The notes below the pieces were generated by a model. The model was not told where the DNA came from. It saw nothing but the letters and a program-made list of their open reading frames with translations, and did no database searches. A stretch of DNA of 64,000 nt. It comes from Acidimicrobiia bacterium (GTDB lineage Bacteria; Actinomycetota; Acidimicrobiia; Spongiisociales; UBA5794). Numbering within the stretch: the stretch's first letter is position 1; the number at the start of each line of letters is the position of its first letter. The stretch lies in assembly GCA_026985095.1 (NCBI GenBank), contig JALSQW010000023.1, positions 156,861 to 220,860 on the forward strand, given 5' to 3'. This document shows positions 51,392 through 59,801 of this stretch, piece after piece. A program made the position numbers and the translations under genes.

Positions 51392-53806
51392 TCACACGAC
51401 GGCCGCCGCGAGGCCGATGGCGACCGTGATCGCCGCGGCCGCCGCCGCCCACCAGCGGACCGGATGTCCGTCGATGACCAAGGCGAGCACCGGTGCCCGC
51501 TCGGCCGCGTACTCGCCGATGTCCCCTTCGGGAGCGTCCCCGGCCGGAGCGTGATGGTCGTCGGTCGACAGTGCCCGGTAGCCGAGGTTCGGTCGCTCGC
51601 CTCGGATCATCCGGCCCCCGAAGGAGTTCGCCAGGACCGCCGTCACCGACGAGATCATCGCCACCATCGCCCACACGGGACTGACGAGACCCGTCACCGC
51701 GGCCGTGACGCCGACCCCGTTGAAGCTGAACGCCAGGGCCAGGTTCTGTTTCGTTTTGCGGTAGGACGCCACGGCGACCTCGTAGGCGTCCATCACGGCT
51801 CCAAGCCGATCGTTCATGACCACGACGTCGGCGGCTTCGATGGCGATGTCGGTGCCGGCACCGATGGCGATGCCGACGTCGGCCTGGGTGAGTGCGGGGG
51901 CGTCGTTGATGCCGTCGCCCACCATCATGACCCGCCGGCCTTCCGCCTGCAGGGCGCGAACCTGCGACGCCTTCTCGTCGGGGACGACCCCGGCGATCAC
52001 CTCGCCGATGCCGACCTCGGCGGCGACGGCGGCGGCGGTCCGTGGGTTGTCGCCGGTGATCATCACCGGGGTGATCCCCGCGGCTCGGATCCGCTCCACC
52101 GCCTCGGCGGCGTCGGGCTTGATCGTGTCGGCGATGCCGATGAGGCCGATCCCCACGCCGTCGCGGGCGACGGCCACGACGGTCATGCCCTCGTTCTCGA
52201 GCGCCTCTCGTTCGGCGTCGAGGCCGGCGAGCTCGACGCCTTCGGCGACGAGCCAGCCGGGTTTGCCGACCAGGACCCGGCAGCCGCCGACCGTGGCCTC
52301 GACGCCGTAGCCCGGATGGGCGATGAAGGTCTCGGTCTCGTCCAGTTCGACGCCAAGGGTGTCGGCCGCCTCCTCGACCGCCCGAGCCAGCGGATGCTCG
52401 GAATTGGCCTCCGCCGACGCGGCGATCCGGAGGAGCACGATGTCGTCGGATCGTTCCGCCGGCACCACGGTGCGGACGGCCGGGGCGCCCCGGGTGATGG
52501 TGCCGGTCTTGTCGAGCAGGATCACCGAGATCTCACCCATGACCTGGAACGCCTCACCCGAGCGCACCAGGATGCCTCGTTCGGCGGCTTCGCCGCCGCC
52601 CCTGATCGTCGCCAGGGGGGTCGCCATCCCCAGGGCGCAGGGGTATCCCATGACGAGCGCCGCGAGCCCCGCCAGCAGCGCCCGGTTCCAGTCGGGGGCG
52701 CCTCGGGTGAGCAACGGCAGGATCGTCCAGAGCAGGAACCCGAAGGCGGCGGCGACCAGGACGGCCCGGACGAACCAGTGCAAGATCACGTCCACGAGCT
52801 GGAGGACGCCGGGTCGGAGGCTCCTCGCCTCGTCGATCGAGCGCGCGATCTGGGAAAGGAAGGCGTCGTCGCCGACCCGGGTTGCCTCGACGATCAGCGT
52901 GCCGGTCTGGTTGATCGACCCGCCGATGACCTGGTCGCCGGCGACCTTCTCCGCCGGGATGGGCTCGCCGGTCACGAGCGCCTCGTTCACCGCCGAGACG
53001 CCGTCGAGGATCGTCCCGTCGACGGGGATGGACTCGCCTGGACGGACCCGGACGCGGTCGCCCGCGTTCACCTCGTCGATGGGGATCTCCACCTCGAGGC
53101 CGTCACGGATCACCCGGGCCGTGTCGGGACGCAGCGCCATGAGGCGACGGACGGCCTGCGACGAGCGGGTGCGCACCAGGAGCGAGGAGTAGTGCGACAC
53201 GATGTGATAGGTCGTCACCAGCGTGGCGGCGGCGAAGAAGTCCCCGACCGGGAAGTCGTCGAGGAAGAAGAGGCCGAGGAGCCCGCCGGCGATGCCCGCG
53301 TAGGCGGCGAACTCGAGGAGGACGTGTTGGTTGAGGATGCCGCGCCGCAGCGACGCCCACGCCATCTTCTGGATGAACCAGCCCGTGACGAACATCGTGT
53401 TCGCGGCCAGGGCCAGCAGCAGCCACGGCAGCGCCGGGATGTCGACGAGGTCGAACCACATGCCGACGGCCATGAGGACGAGGCTGACGACCGTGAAGGT
53501 GCCGGCGACCACGAGGCGGAGCCGTTCCCGGCGCAGCTCGGCGGCGTCCTCCTCGAAGCTGCGGACCTTCTCCGGGTCCCGGTAGGTGTAGCCCATCTGC
53601 TCGAGCGTGCGGATGAGCACCTGAGGGGTGACGAGGTCGGGGTCGTAGCGGACGAGGCCCTCTTCGTGGGCGAGGGACACGCCGACTTCGTGGACGCCGT
53701 CGATCCGGGAGTAGGCCTTGTGGATCGTGGAGGTGCAGAACGAGCACGACATGCCGCCGATCCGCATCCGGAGGGCCGCCTGTCGGCCCGAGCCCCGGTC
53801 GTTCAC
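51392..53806 (-). CDS. P1B-type metal-transporting ATPase with YPC motif
   Basis: An 804-residue pump. The N-terminus has an HMA domain (GGMSCSFCTSTI). The phosphorylation site is LLDKTGTITRG, hinge VMITGDN and [11 protein letters not shown]. The helix-6 metal motif is MGYPCALGMATP, i.e. YPC in place of CPC, and helix 7 has SFN rather than YN, so it is not a standard Cu(I) exporter. A soluble tail and an extra C-terminal helix (WWAAAAAAITVAIGLAAAVV) follow. GTG start at 53806 overlaps the HMA gene stop (GTGA). The 1312-aa frame in the track is an extension into antisense sequence. Confidence 0.88.
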   Translation of the reverse strand: MNDRGSGRQAALRMRIGGMSCSFCTSTIHKAYSRIDGVHEVGVSLAHEEGLVRYDPDLVTPQVLIRTLEQMGYTYRDPEKVRSFEEDAAELRRERLRLVVAGTFTVVSLVLMAVGMWFDLVDIPALPWLLLALAANTMFVTGWFIQKMAWASLRRGILNQHVLLEFAAYAGIAGGLLGLFFLDDFPVGDFFAAATLVTTYHIVSHYSSLLVRTRSSQAVRRLMALRPDTARVIRDGLEVEIPIDEVNAGDRVRVRPGESIPVDGTILDGVSAVNEALVTGEPIPAEKVAGDQVIGGSINQTGTLIVEATRVGDDAFLSQIARSIDEARSLRPGVLQLVDVILHWFVRAVLVAAAFGFLLWTILPLLTRGAPDWNRALLAGLAALVMGYPCALGMATPLATIRGGGEAAERGILVRSGEAFQVMGEISVILLDKTGTITRGAPAVRTVVPAERSDDIVLLRIAASAEANSEHPLARAVEEAADTLGVELDETETFIAHPGYGVEATVGGCRVLVGKPGWLVAEGVELAGLDAEREALENEGMTVVAVARDGVGIGLIGIADTIKPDAAEAVERIRAAGITPVMITGDNPRTAAAVAAEVGIGEVIAGVVPDEKASQVRALQAEGRRVMMVGDGINDAPALTQADVGIAIGAGTDIAIEAADVVVMNDRLGAVMDAYEVAVASYRKTKQNLALAFSFNGVGVTAAVTGLVSPVWAMVAMISSVTAVLANSFGGRMIRGERPNLGYRALSTDDHHAPAGDAPEGDIGEYAAERAPVLALVIDGHPVRWWAAAAAAITVAIGLAAAVV

Positions 53807-54018
53807 GCCGGCTCGAATCCGGCGGCGCGGATCTGGTCGCGCAGCGCGTCGATGGTGACCCGTTCGGGGTCGTAGCGAACTTCGACCCGTTCGGTGTCGA
53901 CGTCGGCCGTGGCTTTGATCACGCCGTCGAGGCGAAGGAGCGCCTTGCCGACGTTCTCCGCGCATCCCGAGCAGTGGAAGCCCCGGACGTCGAGGATGGT
54001 GGTGTTCGTGGTGGCCAG
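53803..54018 (-). CDS. CopZ-like heavy-metal-associated domain peptide, CTG start
   Basis: A 71-residue HMA domain missing from the ORF track. After the merR stop the frame reads CGA GAG GAA CCC ACC CTG GCC, and CTG is the only start codon before the domain; AGAGGAA lies 7 nt before it. The metal site is GFHCSGCAENV. It ends in a GTGA overlap with the ATPase, so it is probably the metallochaperone of that pump. Confidence 0.82.
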   Translation of the reverse strand: MATTNTTILDVRGFHCSGCAENVGKALLRLDGVIKATADVDTERVEVRYDPERVTIDALRDQIRAAGFEPA

Positions 54019-54033
54019 GGTGGGTTCCTCTCG

Positions 54034-54447
54034 TCAGTGGGTCGGGGGTCGGCCGAGCTGGATGAGATGGCAGACGCAAGGGTCGTCGGGTGCCATGTCG
54101 GGCAGCGTCTCGGCGTGGCGGTGGAGGCGTCGGAGTTCGCCGGCGAGGTCCTGGAGCTCTTCGATGCGTCGCTCCACGGCGGCGACCTGCTCGACGAGGA
54201 GCCCGCGCACGTAGCCGCAGGGGACCTCGCCGCGGTCGCGGAATGCGAGGATGTCGCCGACATCGCCGAGGCCGAGCCCGAGGGAGCGGGCGAGGGCTAC
54301 GAACCGGAGCCGCTGGACGTCGTCGTCTCCGTAGTCCCGGTAGCCGGAGGCGGTCCGCCGAGGCTCGGGGAGGATGCCGACCGACTCGTAGTAGCGGATC
54401 GTCGATGGTTCCACCCCGACGGTCCGTGCGAGCTCGCCGATCCTCAT
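54034..54447 (-). CDS. MerR family metal-responsive regulator
   Basis: A 137-residue activator with N-terminal HTH (RIGELARTVGVEPSTIRYYE and SVGILPEPRRT), a long dimer helix and metal-type Cys residues in EVPCGYVRG and PDDPCVCHLI. ATG 54447 has GGAGGG 7 nt upstream. It is the first gene of the operon with the HMA peptide and the YPC ATPase and probably controls it through the 19-bp-spacer promoter upstream. Confidence 0.88.
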   Translation of the reverse strand: MRIGELARTVGVEPSTIRYYESVGILPEPRRTASGYRDYGDDDVQRLRFVALARSLGLGLGDVGDILAFRDRGEVPCGYVRGLLVEQVAAVERRIEELQDLAGELRRLHRHAETLPDMAPDDPCVCHLIQLGRPPTH

Positions 54448-54468
54448 TCCTGGTCCCTCCATGTGCGC

Positions 54469-54499
54469 ACCGTACACCTTCAAGCCACTTCAAGGTCAA
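54469..54499 (-). promoter_or_regulatory. MerR-type promoter with 19-bp spacer
   Basis: On the minus strand TTGACC (54499-54494) and TACGGT (54474-54469) are separated by 19 nt, the overlong spacer that MerR regulators require. The spacer contains ACCTT-N11-AAGGT-type symmetry (ACCTTGAAGTGGCTTGAAGGT). Confidence 0.78.
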
Positions 54500-54598
54500 G
54501 GCATTCCCGCGAGGTTCCCGAGGCCCGGTCTCGGTAGGGTCTGGTGGGATGAGGGACGCCGACCGAAAGCGACCGCGGTGCGGACCGTCGGACGGACG

Positions 54599-55414
54599 AT
54601 GATCGGGGGAATCGTCCTCGTCATGGCGGTGGTGACGATCCTCGCCGTCGCGACTCCGGCGATCCAGCGGCGGCTCCTGTACCTGCCGGGGCGGACGGTG
54701 TCGCCGGTCGACGCAGCACTGCCCGGCGCCGAGGAGGCGACGCTGCGTACCGATGACGGCATCGAGCTTCTCTCCTGGTACCTGCCGCCGCCCTCCGAGG
54801 ACGGGACGGTGGTGATCGTCTTTCACGGCAACGCCGGCACCATCGCGGATCGCGCGCCGCTCGCCCGCCGGCTGACCGCTGCGGGTCTCGGGGTGCTCCT
54901 GGTCGAGTACCGCGGCTACGGCGGCAACCCGGGGAGCCCAAGCGAAGAGGGTCTGGGTCGCGACGCCCGGGCGGCGGTTCGGTTCGTCGAGTCCCGGCCG
55001 GAGGTCCGTCCCGATCGGATCGTCTACCTGGGTGAGTCCCTGGGGGCGGCGGTCGCCGTCGACGTCGCCACGGCGCGTCCCCCGGCGGTGCTGGTGTTGC
55101 GCTCGCCGTTCGCCTCCCTCGTCGAGGTCGCGCGGGTGCACTACCCGTTCGTCCCGCAGGCCCTGGTCACCGAGCGGTACCCGAGTCGGGATCGGATCCG
55201 GAACCTCGACGTGCCGGTGCTCGTCGTCGCCGGCGATCGGGACTCGATCGTCCCGCTCGCCCAGAGTCGCGCCGTGTACGAGGCGACACCGGGACCCAAG
55301 CGCTTGGTGGTCGTCGAGGGTGCCGACCACAACGACGTCGAGCTCGGCGTCGGTCGCCTGGTGGACGAGACGGTCGCTTTCGTCGACGAGGTGCTTCCGA
55401 CGTCGGGAGGCTGA
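54599..55414 (+). CDS. Alpha/beta hydrolase with N-terminal membrane anchor
   Basis: A 271-residue serine hydrolase. An N-terminal helix (GGIVLVMAVVTILAVATPAI) anchors it; VIVFHGNAG is the oxyanion HG motif, VYLGESLGAAVAV the nucleophile elbow (Ser), and VVAGDRDSIVP with GADHNDVE supply Asp and His. This is the BEM46/FrsA-like esterase group. Substrate unknown. Starts at ATG 54599; an upstream GTG is possible. Confidence 0.82.
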   Translation: MIGGIVLVMAVVTILAVATPAIQRRLLYLPGRTVSPVDAALPGAEEATLRTDDGIELLSWYLPPPSEDGTVVIVFHGNAGTIADRAPLARRLTAAGLGVLLVEYRGYGGNPGSPSEEGLGRDARAAVRFVESRPEVRPDRIVYLGESLGAAVAVDVATARPPAVLVLRSPFASLVEVARVHYPFVPQALVTERYPSRDRIRNLDVPVLVVAGDRDSIVPLAQSRAVYEATPGPKRLVVVEGADHNDVELGVGRLVDETVAFVDEVLPTSGG

Positions 55415-55441
55415 ACGTCCGGTCCGCTGGGGTGGGCGGGT

Positions 55442-56302
55442 TCAGCCGGCGAAGAAGGCGGGGAGGATGGCGTCCTGGCCGAACAGGAAGAGGACGCCGA
55501 TGGCGATCGACATCACCGCGGTGACGGCCCCGAGGGCGAACTGGACCTTCCGTCGGCGGGTCGCGGCGGCGAACCCGAACGCCGACGACACGGTGATGGC
55601 CGTGTTGGCGGTGACCAGGCCGGCGACGAACACGAGCAAGAGCGTCAAACCGGCCGCGAAGCCGCCGGCGTTGGCTGCGGCGAGGAAGAGCACCACCTGG
55701 GTGGGCGTCTCGGCGCCGATCCCGTGCAGCATGCCGATGCCGACCGACGCGGGGGCGCCGTACTCGTCGATCTCGTCGTCGAGGTGGGTGTGTCGATGCG
55801 TGTGGATGGGCGCCGTGAGCCGCGTTCCGGTCGTGGCGTCCCCGGTGGTCTCGTCGTCGTGGTGACCGGCGGCGACGGCCACATGGGGATGGGCATGGGT
55901 CACGGGCTTCGATGCCGACCCGAGCTTGGCAGCGAGGCGCCGAACGGTGGCGAACAGGAGCATCCATCGACTTCGGGCCCGGAACTCGTTGCCTTCCACG
56001 ATGAGGGTGTAGATGACGAGGAGCCCGAGGACGATCAGGGTGATGCCGACGACGCGTCCCATGAACGCGTCGATCCATTCGGGGACGGTGGCGCCGAGGG
56101 CGATGGCCACCAATCCGAGCACGATGATGACCGAGGCGTGGCCCAGAACGTACAACGTGCCGAGCCAGAACCCGCGCTTGCGGTCCTCGGTCGTCGCCGC
56201 GATGTCGGTGATCGCGATGATGTGATCCCAGTCGATCCCATGGCGGAGACCGAGCAGGAAGGCGGTGACGATGAGGCCGAAGCTGAGTCCGGTGGCGTCC
56301 AT
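55442..56302 (-). CDS. Nickel/cobalt permease (NiCoT family)
   Basis: A 286-residue membrane protein. The signature RHGIDWDHIIAITD in helix 1 (metal-binding His/Asp), LGHASVIIVLG in helix 2-3 and LHGIGAETPTQ are diagnostic. A His-rich loop (HAHPHVAVAAGHHDDE and HTHRHTH) lies in the middle and probably feeds metal to the pore or senses it. It probably imports Ni or Co. The palindrome at 56315 and the adjacent Fur-family gene suggest metal control. No hydrogenase or urease genes are nearby. Confidence 0.88.
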   Translation of the reverse strand: MDATGLSFGLIVTAFLLGLRHGIDWDHIIAITDIAATTEDRKRGFWLGTLYVLGHASVIIVLGLVAIALGATVPEWIDAFMGRVVGITLIVLGLLVIYTLIVEGNEFRARSRWMLLFATVRRLAAKLGSASKPVTHAHPHVAVAAGHHDDETTGDATTGTRLTAPIHTHRHTHLDDEIDEYGAPASVGIGMLHGIGAETPTQVVLFLAAANAGGFAAGLTLLLVFVAGLVTANTAITVSSAFGFAAATRRRKVQFALGAVTAVMSIAIGVLFLFGQDAILPAFFAG

Positions 56303-56314
56303 GGCATCCCTTGT

Positions 56315-56329
56315 TGCGACGATGTCGCA
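56315..56329. promoter_or_regulatory. Palindrome upstream of the nickel/cobalt permease
   Basis: TGCGAC-GAT-GTCGCA is a perfect 6-3-6 inverted repeat 12 bp before the permease start, in the 56-bp spacer between it and the Fur-family gene. It is a good candidate operator for that regulator (Nur or Zur). Confidence 0.6.
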
Positions 56330-56358
56330 GAAAGGCTACCGCATGGGCATGGTCGTCG

Positions 56359-56793
56359 TCAACGCGGCGCGCACGCCGGGCACAGGCCGGAGATCGCGAA
56401 ATGCTCGACGTCGAGGACGAAACCGGTGCGGGCGGCGATCACCTCGAGGAACGCATCGAGATCCCGGACCGGGATGGCGGTGGTGGCACCGCAGCGTTCG
56501 CATACCACGTGGTGGTGGCGGCGCTCCTCGGCCAGGTGATAGACCGCCGGGCCGTGGCCGAGGTGCGCGTGGCGCAGGATGCCGACGCTCTCGAGCGCTT
56601 CGAGGGTCCGGTACACCGTGGCGCGGTCGATCGGGACGTCGAGATCCCGTCGAGCGCGCTCGAGGACCGTGGCCGCGGTCAGATGGTCCTCGTGGTGGGC
56701 GGCGACGATCTCGCACACCGCGCGGCGAGGCGCCGTGATCCGGAGCCCCGCCGCTCGAAGGGTGGAGGTGAGATCGTCCGCGGTGACATGCAC
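56359..56793 (-). CDS. Fur family metalloregulator
   Basis: A 144-residue repressor. The winged HTH has DRATVYRTLEALESVGIL; the metal sites are HHHVVCERCGATT, HFAISGLCPACAP and the His cluster EERRHHH. Two CxxC pairs form the structural zinc site. Next to a NiCoT permease, a nickel (Nur) or zinc (Zur) role is likely, but the metal cannot be read from the sequence. Confidence 0.88.
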   Translation of the reverse strand: MHVTADDLTSTLRAAGLRITAPRRAVCEIVAAHHEDHLTAATVLERARRDLDVPIDRATVYRTLEALESVGILRHAHLGHGPAVYHLAEERRHHHVVCERCGATTAIPVRDLDAFLEVIAARTGFVLDVEHFAISGLCPACAPR

Positions 56794-56815
56794 ACGGGTA
56801 GCGTAGGTCTCGAGC

Positions 56816-57310
56816 TCACCCGTTGTGGGTCGCGGTCACCGTGATCCCGTCGTCGGCCTCCTGGACGGCGATGAAGAACTGCTCGCCGATCCACGACGTG
56901 GACCGCTGGCCGTCCTCGCTCGTCTCGATCTTGGAGACCTCACCTTGGTCCTGCGTCCAGTCGTCGTAGAAGGAGACGAGCTCGTCGTACGAGCGGTCGT
57001 CGTAGGTCACCGTCACGACACCGCCTTCGGGCCCGGTCGCCGTCTGGACCACCGTTCCGCCGTCGGGGAACGGGACCGGGAAATCCGCGGGGATCTCCCC
57101 GCCGCCGATGGTGATCTTCCCTTCGCCTTGCTCATCGGAGTACTCGATGGTCGCCTGACCATCGCCGCCGAGATCGACGTTGACGTCGCCGCCGCTCTCG
57201 CTCTCGATGGCGCGCTCGACCACCTGCTCGGCCACCTTCTCGGAGGCCTTGGCGCATCCTGCCGTGATCAGTGCCAGCACTCCAACGATGATGAATGTCG
57301 TTCTCCGCAT
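56816..57310 (-). CDS. Small lipoprotein, unknown
   Basis: A 164-residue protein with a signal peptide ending in LITAGC (lipobox), then an Asp/Glu/Gly-rich mature part with VNVDLGGDGQATIEYSDE and a beta-rich end. GGAGGTGG precedes ATG 57310. Conserved style of actinobacterial surface lipoproteins; function unknown. Confidence 0.7.
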   Translation of the reverse strand: MRRTTFIIVGVLALITAGCAKASEKVAEQVVERAIESESGGDVNVDLGGDGQATIEYSDEQGEGKITIGGGEIPADFPVPFPDGGTVVQTATGPEGGVVTVTYDDRSYDELVSFYDDWTQDQGEVSKIETSEDGQRSTSWIGEQFFIAVQEADDGITVTATHNG

Positions 57311-57329
57311 CGTGTCCACCTCCCAGTCG

Positions 57330-58220
57330 TCACGCGTCGAAGCATGCTTCGACCGATCGCGGTCCCTCGTTGCCTGCGGTATCCACCGCCGACACCTGAT
57401 AGCAGTTGGTCGCCTCGATGAGGTCCCTGGGGAAGTCGATGTACATCGTCCGGCCGTTCCCCAGATCCTGGGAGTCTACGCCCAACTCGGACGTGTCGTG
57501 CGGCACCGTCGCCAGCAGCTCCTTGTCCTGGCCGGGCAGCAGCGAGTACCAGATGTTGTAGTGGTCGATGTCCCCGTCGGTGTTGCGGTGCCAGATGACC
57601 GCGATCTCACCGCTGCCGCCGCCCATCCCGACCGAGATCCCCGTGACGATCGCCGGGGGCGTCACCGGAATGCACGTCTCGGACGAGAACGGTCCCTCGT
57701 GGCCCGCCGTGTCGACGGCCCGAACCTGATAGCAGCTCTTGCCCTCGTCCCAGGTCCTCCCGGTGATGTCGGTGTACAAGGTGCGGCCGCCGCCGCGGTC
57801 CTGGGAGAGCCCTCCGAGCTGGGAAGGGTCGTGGGGGACCGTGTCGACCAAGGTCTTGTCGCCGCCGGGATCCTGGGAGTACCAGACCTCGTAGTGATCG
57901 ACGTCCGGCTCCGGGTTGCGTTGCCAGGAGACGTCGATCTCGCCGCTCCCGGCACCGGTGTTCACCTCGACGCCTTGGACCCGACCCGGAGGAGGATCGG
58001 CGACCGTCGTCGTCGTCGTGGTCGTGGTCGTCGACGTCGTGGTCGTGGTGGTGCTCGACGTGGTGGTCGTGGTCGGAGGTGCCGTCGTCGTACCGATCGT
58101 CGTCGCAGTCGTCGGCACCGTCGACGAGGCCACCGTGGTGGTCGTCGTCGTTCCCGTCGACGGACTGCAGGCAGCGAGAAGGAGGGCGGCGGCTCCCAGC
58201 CAGGGACCGAATCCCTTCAT
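57330..58220 (-). CDS. Thr-rich lipoprotein with two FN3-like domains
   Basis: A 296-residue surface lipoprotein. The lipobox is LLAACS; a Thr/Ser-rich linker (about residues 25-75, runs of TTTTTT) spans the envelope. Two fibronectin-III-like domains follow, each with an ISVS/IAVIW strand, DxDHYxxWYS and CYQVxAVDTAG. Probably a cell-surface binding or adhesion protein. Long Thr runs come from ACG/ACC codons, so slippage variation is possible. Confidence 0.8.
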   Translation of the reverse strand: MKGFGPWLGAAALLLAACSPSTGTTTTTTVASSTVPTTATTIGTTTAPPTTTTTSSTTTTTTSTTTTTTTTTVADPPPGRVQGVEVNTGAGSGEIDVSWQRNPEPDVDHYEVWYSQDPGGDKTLVDTVPHDPSQLGGLSQDRGGGRTLYTDITGRTWDEGKSCYQVRAVDTAGHEGPFSSETCIPVTPPAIVTGISVGMGGGSGEIAVIWHRNTDGDIDHYNIWYSLLPGQDKELLATVPHDTSELGVDSQDLGNGRTMYIDFPRDLIEATNCYQVSAVDTAGNEGPRSVEACFDA

Positions 58221-58310
58221 GGTCCTACCCCTTTCTCCAGCCCACGGGGGCTACGCGGAAGGCTATCGGGCGGTGCCGGATCGGCGCACTCGTCCCGCTA
58301 CCGTGCGGGC

Positions 58311-59075
58311 ATGGATACGGGCTTGGCCGGTCGAGGCGTCCTCGTGACGGGAGGGGCAGGAGGGATCGGCGCGGCCATCGTGCGGGCCTTCGCCGCCGAG
58401 GGCGCCGACGTGGCGGTCCACTACCGGACCAGCCGGGAGGCAGCCGTTGCCCTGGCGGCGGAGGTCGACGGCATCGCGCTGGAGGCCGACCTCACCGTCG
58501 AGGCCGCCGCCGACCGCCTCGTTCCCCGCGTCGTGGACGCTCTGGGCCGACTCGACGTGTGCGTCGCCAACGCGGGGCGGTGGCCGCCCGACGACGTCCC
58601 GCTCTCCGACCTGAGCCTCCGGCGCTGGGAGGACACGATCGCCACCAACCTGACGGCCACGTTCCTGACGTTGCGGGCGTTCCTCCGTCACGCCGCGACG
58701 GTCGGGTCCGGCGCTGCCGTGCTCGTGGGTTCGACGGCCGGAACCTACGGGGAGGCCGGGCACGGGGACTACGCCGCCGCCAAGGGGGCGGTGATGACGG
58801 GGTTGCTGGCGACGGCGAAGAACGAAGCCGGGCGGCACGGCATCCGCGTCAACGCGGTCGCTCCGGGCTGGACCGTCACCCCGAGACGTGAGGCCGAAGG
58901 GCTCCCGTCCGACGCCGTGGCTCGGGCGACCGCGACGATGGCGCTCGACAAGCTCGGTCGCCCCGAGGACGTCGCCGCTCAGGTGGTGGTGCTGGCGTCG
59001 GATCGACTGTCGGGTCACGTCACCGGCCAGGTGGTCGTCGTGGCCGGCGGCATGGAGGGTCGTGTCCTGCGATGA
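58311..59075 (+). CDS. Short-chain dehydrogenase/reductase
   Basis: A 254-residue NAD(P) oxidoreductase: TGGAGGIGAAIVRAFAAEGA is the cofactor loop, NAGRWPPDDV the NAG motif, and GSTAGTYGEAGHGDYAAAKG the Ser-Tyr-Lys catalytic set. The C-terminal GQVVVVAGGME is typical of FabG-like members. TACCGT is 6 nt before the ATG. Overlaps sfsA by 14 bp. Substrate unknown. Confidence 0.88.
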   Translation: MDTGLAGRGVLVTGGAGGIGAAIVRAFAAEGADVAVHYRTSREAAVALAAEVDGIALEADLTVEAAADRLVPRVVDALGRLDVCVANAGRWPPDDVPLSDLSLRRWEDTIATNLTATFLTLRAFLRHAATVGSGAAVLVGSTAGTYGEAGHGDYAAAKGAVMTGLLATAKNEAGRHGIRVNAVAPGWTVTPRREAEGLPSDAVARATATMALDKLGRPEDVAAQVVVLASDRLSGHVTGQVVVVAGGMEGRVLR

Positions 59076-59769
59076 GTCCGTTCGCGCGCTGAGGGCGCGG
59101 TTCGTCGATCGCCCCAACCGCTTCCTCGTCATCGCAGAACTCTCCGACGGCACCCACGTCGAGGCGTACCTGCCCAACACCGGACGGCTCACGCACCTCC
59201 TCCGGCCGGGGCGTCCTCTGATCCTCCGGTCCGACGCGGCGGAACATCGAAAGACGGCGCTCACCGCGATCCGGGCATGGGACGGCTGTTGGGTCGCGCT
59301 CGAAGCCGCCCTCGCTCCCGCCCTCGTGGCCGACTGGCTCGCCGCGGGCCGTCGACTCGGCAGGTTCGGTGTGGCCGTCGACGTCCGCCGGGAGGTGCCC
59401 GCGGGGCGGCATCGGTTCGACCTCGTCGTGGGCACCGCAACGGGACCCGTGTGGGTCGAGGTCAAGTCGGCCGGCAGAGCCGCCGGAGAGGAGGCGCTGT
59501 TGTCGGGAACACCGTCGACCCGAGGCGTCGCCCACCTCGCCGCCTTGGGCCGGATGGTCGAGGGTGGGGAACGCGCCGCCGCCGCCTTCGTGATCCCCCG
59601 TCCCGACGTGTCCAGGCTTCGGGTCGGCGGAGATGCGGATCCGACCTGGGTCGCCGCCGTCGTCGCCGCCCGCGAGGCGGGGGTCGAGATCCTCGCCTTT
59701 TCCTGTGACGTCGACGAGACGACGGTGCGGATCGTCCGGGAGCTTCCCGTCGTCTACGGCGACCGATAG
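59062..59769 (+). CDS. sfsA: SfsA-family nuclease-like protein
   Basis: A 235-residue protein of the SfsA family (sugar fermentation stimulation / DNA-RNA nuclease-like). LRARFVDRPNRFLVIAELSD with AYLPNTGRL is the N-terminal OB-type part; FDLVVGTATGPVWVEVKSAG is the PD-(D/E)xK-like site; and VIPRPDVSRLRVGGDADPTW is conserved. The GTG at 59062 with GGAGGG is chosen because it gives the usual length. Confidence 0.88.
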   Translation: MSCDESVRALRARFVDRPNRFLVIAELSDGTHVEAYLPNTGRLTHLLRPGRPLILRSDAAEHRKTALTAIRAWDGCWVALEAALAPALVADWLAAGRRLGRFGVAVDVRREVPAGRHRFDLVVGTATGPVWVEVKSAGRAAGEEALLSGTPSTRGVAHLAALGRMVEGGERAAAAFVIPRPDVSRLRVGGDADPTWVAAVVAAREAGVEILAFSCDVDETTVRIVRELPVVYGDR

Positions 59770-59801
59770 GCTCGCCGCACCGTTCGACCAGGGAGGAACG
59801 G

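Noticed and set aside
50672-53875. 1067-residue plus-strand ORF
   Set aside because: Antisense shadow of metB and the YPC ATPase with biased composition.
51392-55330. Full 1312-residue ORF as one protein
   Set aside because: Only residues after the GTG at 53806 are the ATPase; the upstream part is antisense to the hydrolase gene and read through merR and HMA genes in a wrong frame.
57985-58165. Simple-sequence repeat as a separate genetic element
   Set aside because: The GTC/GTG-rich minus-strand stretch is the Thr-rich linker of the FN3 lipoprotein; it is coding.
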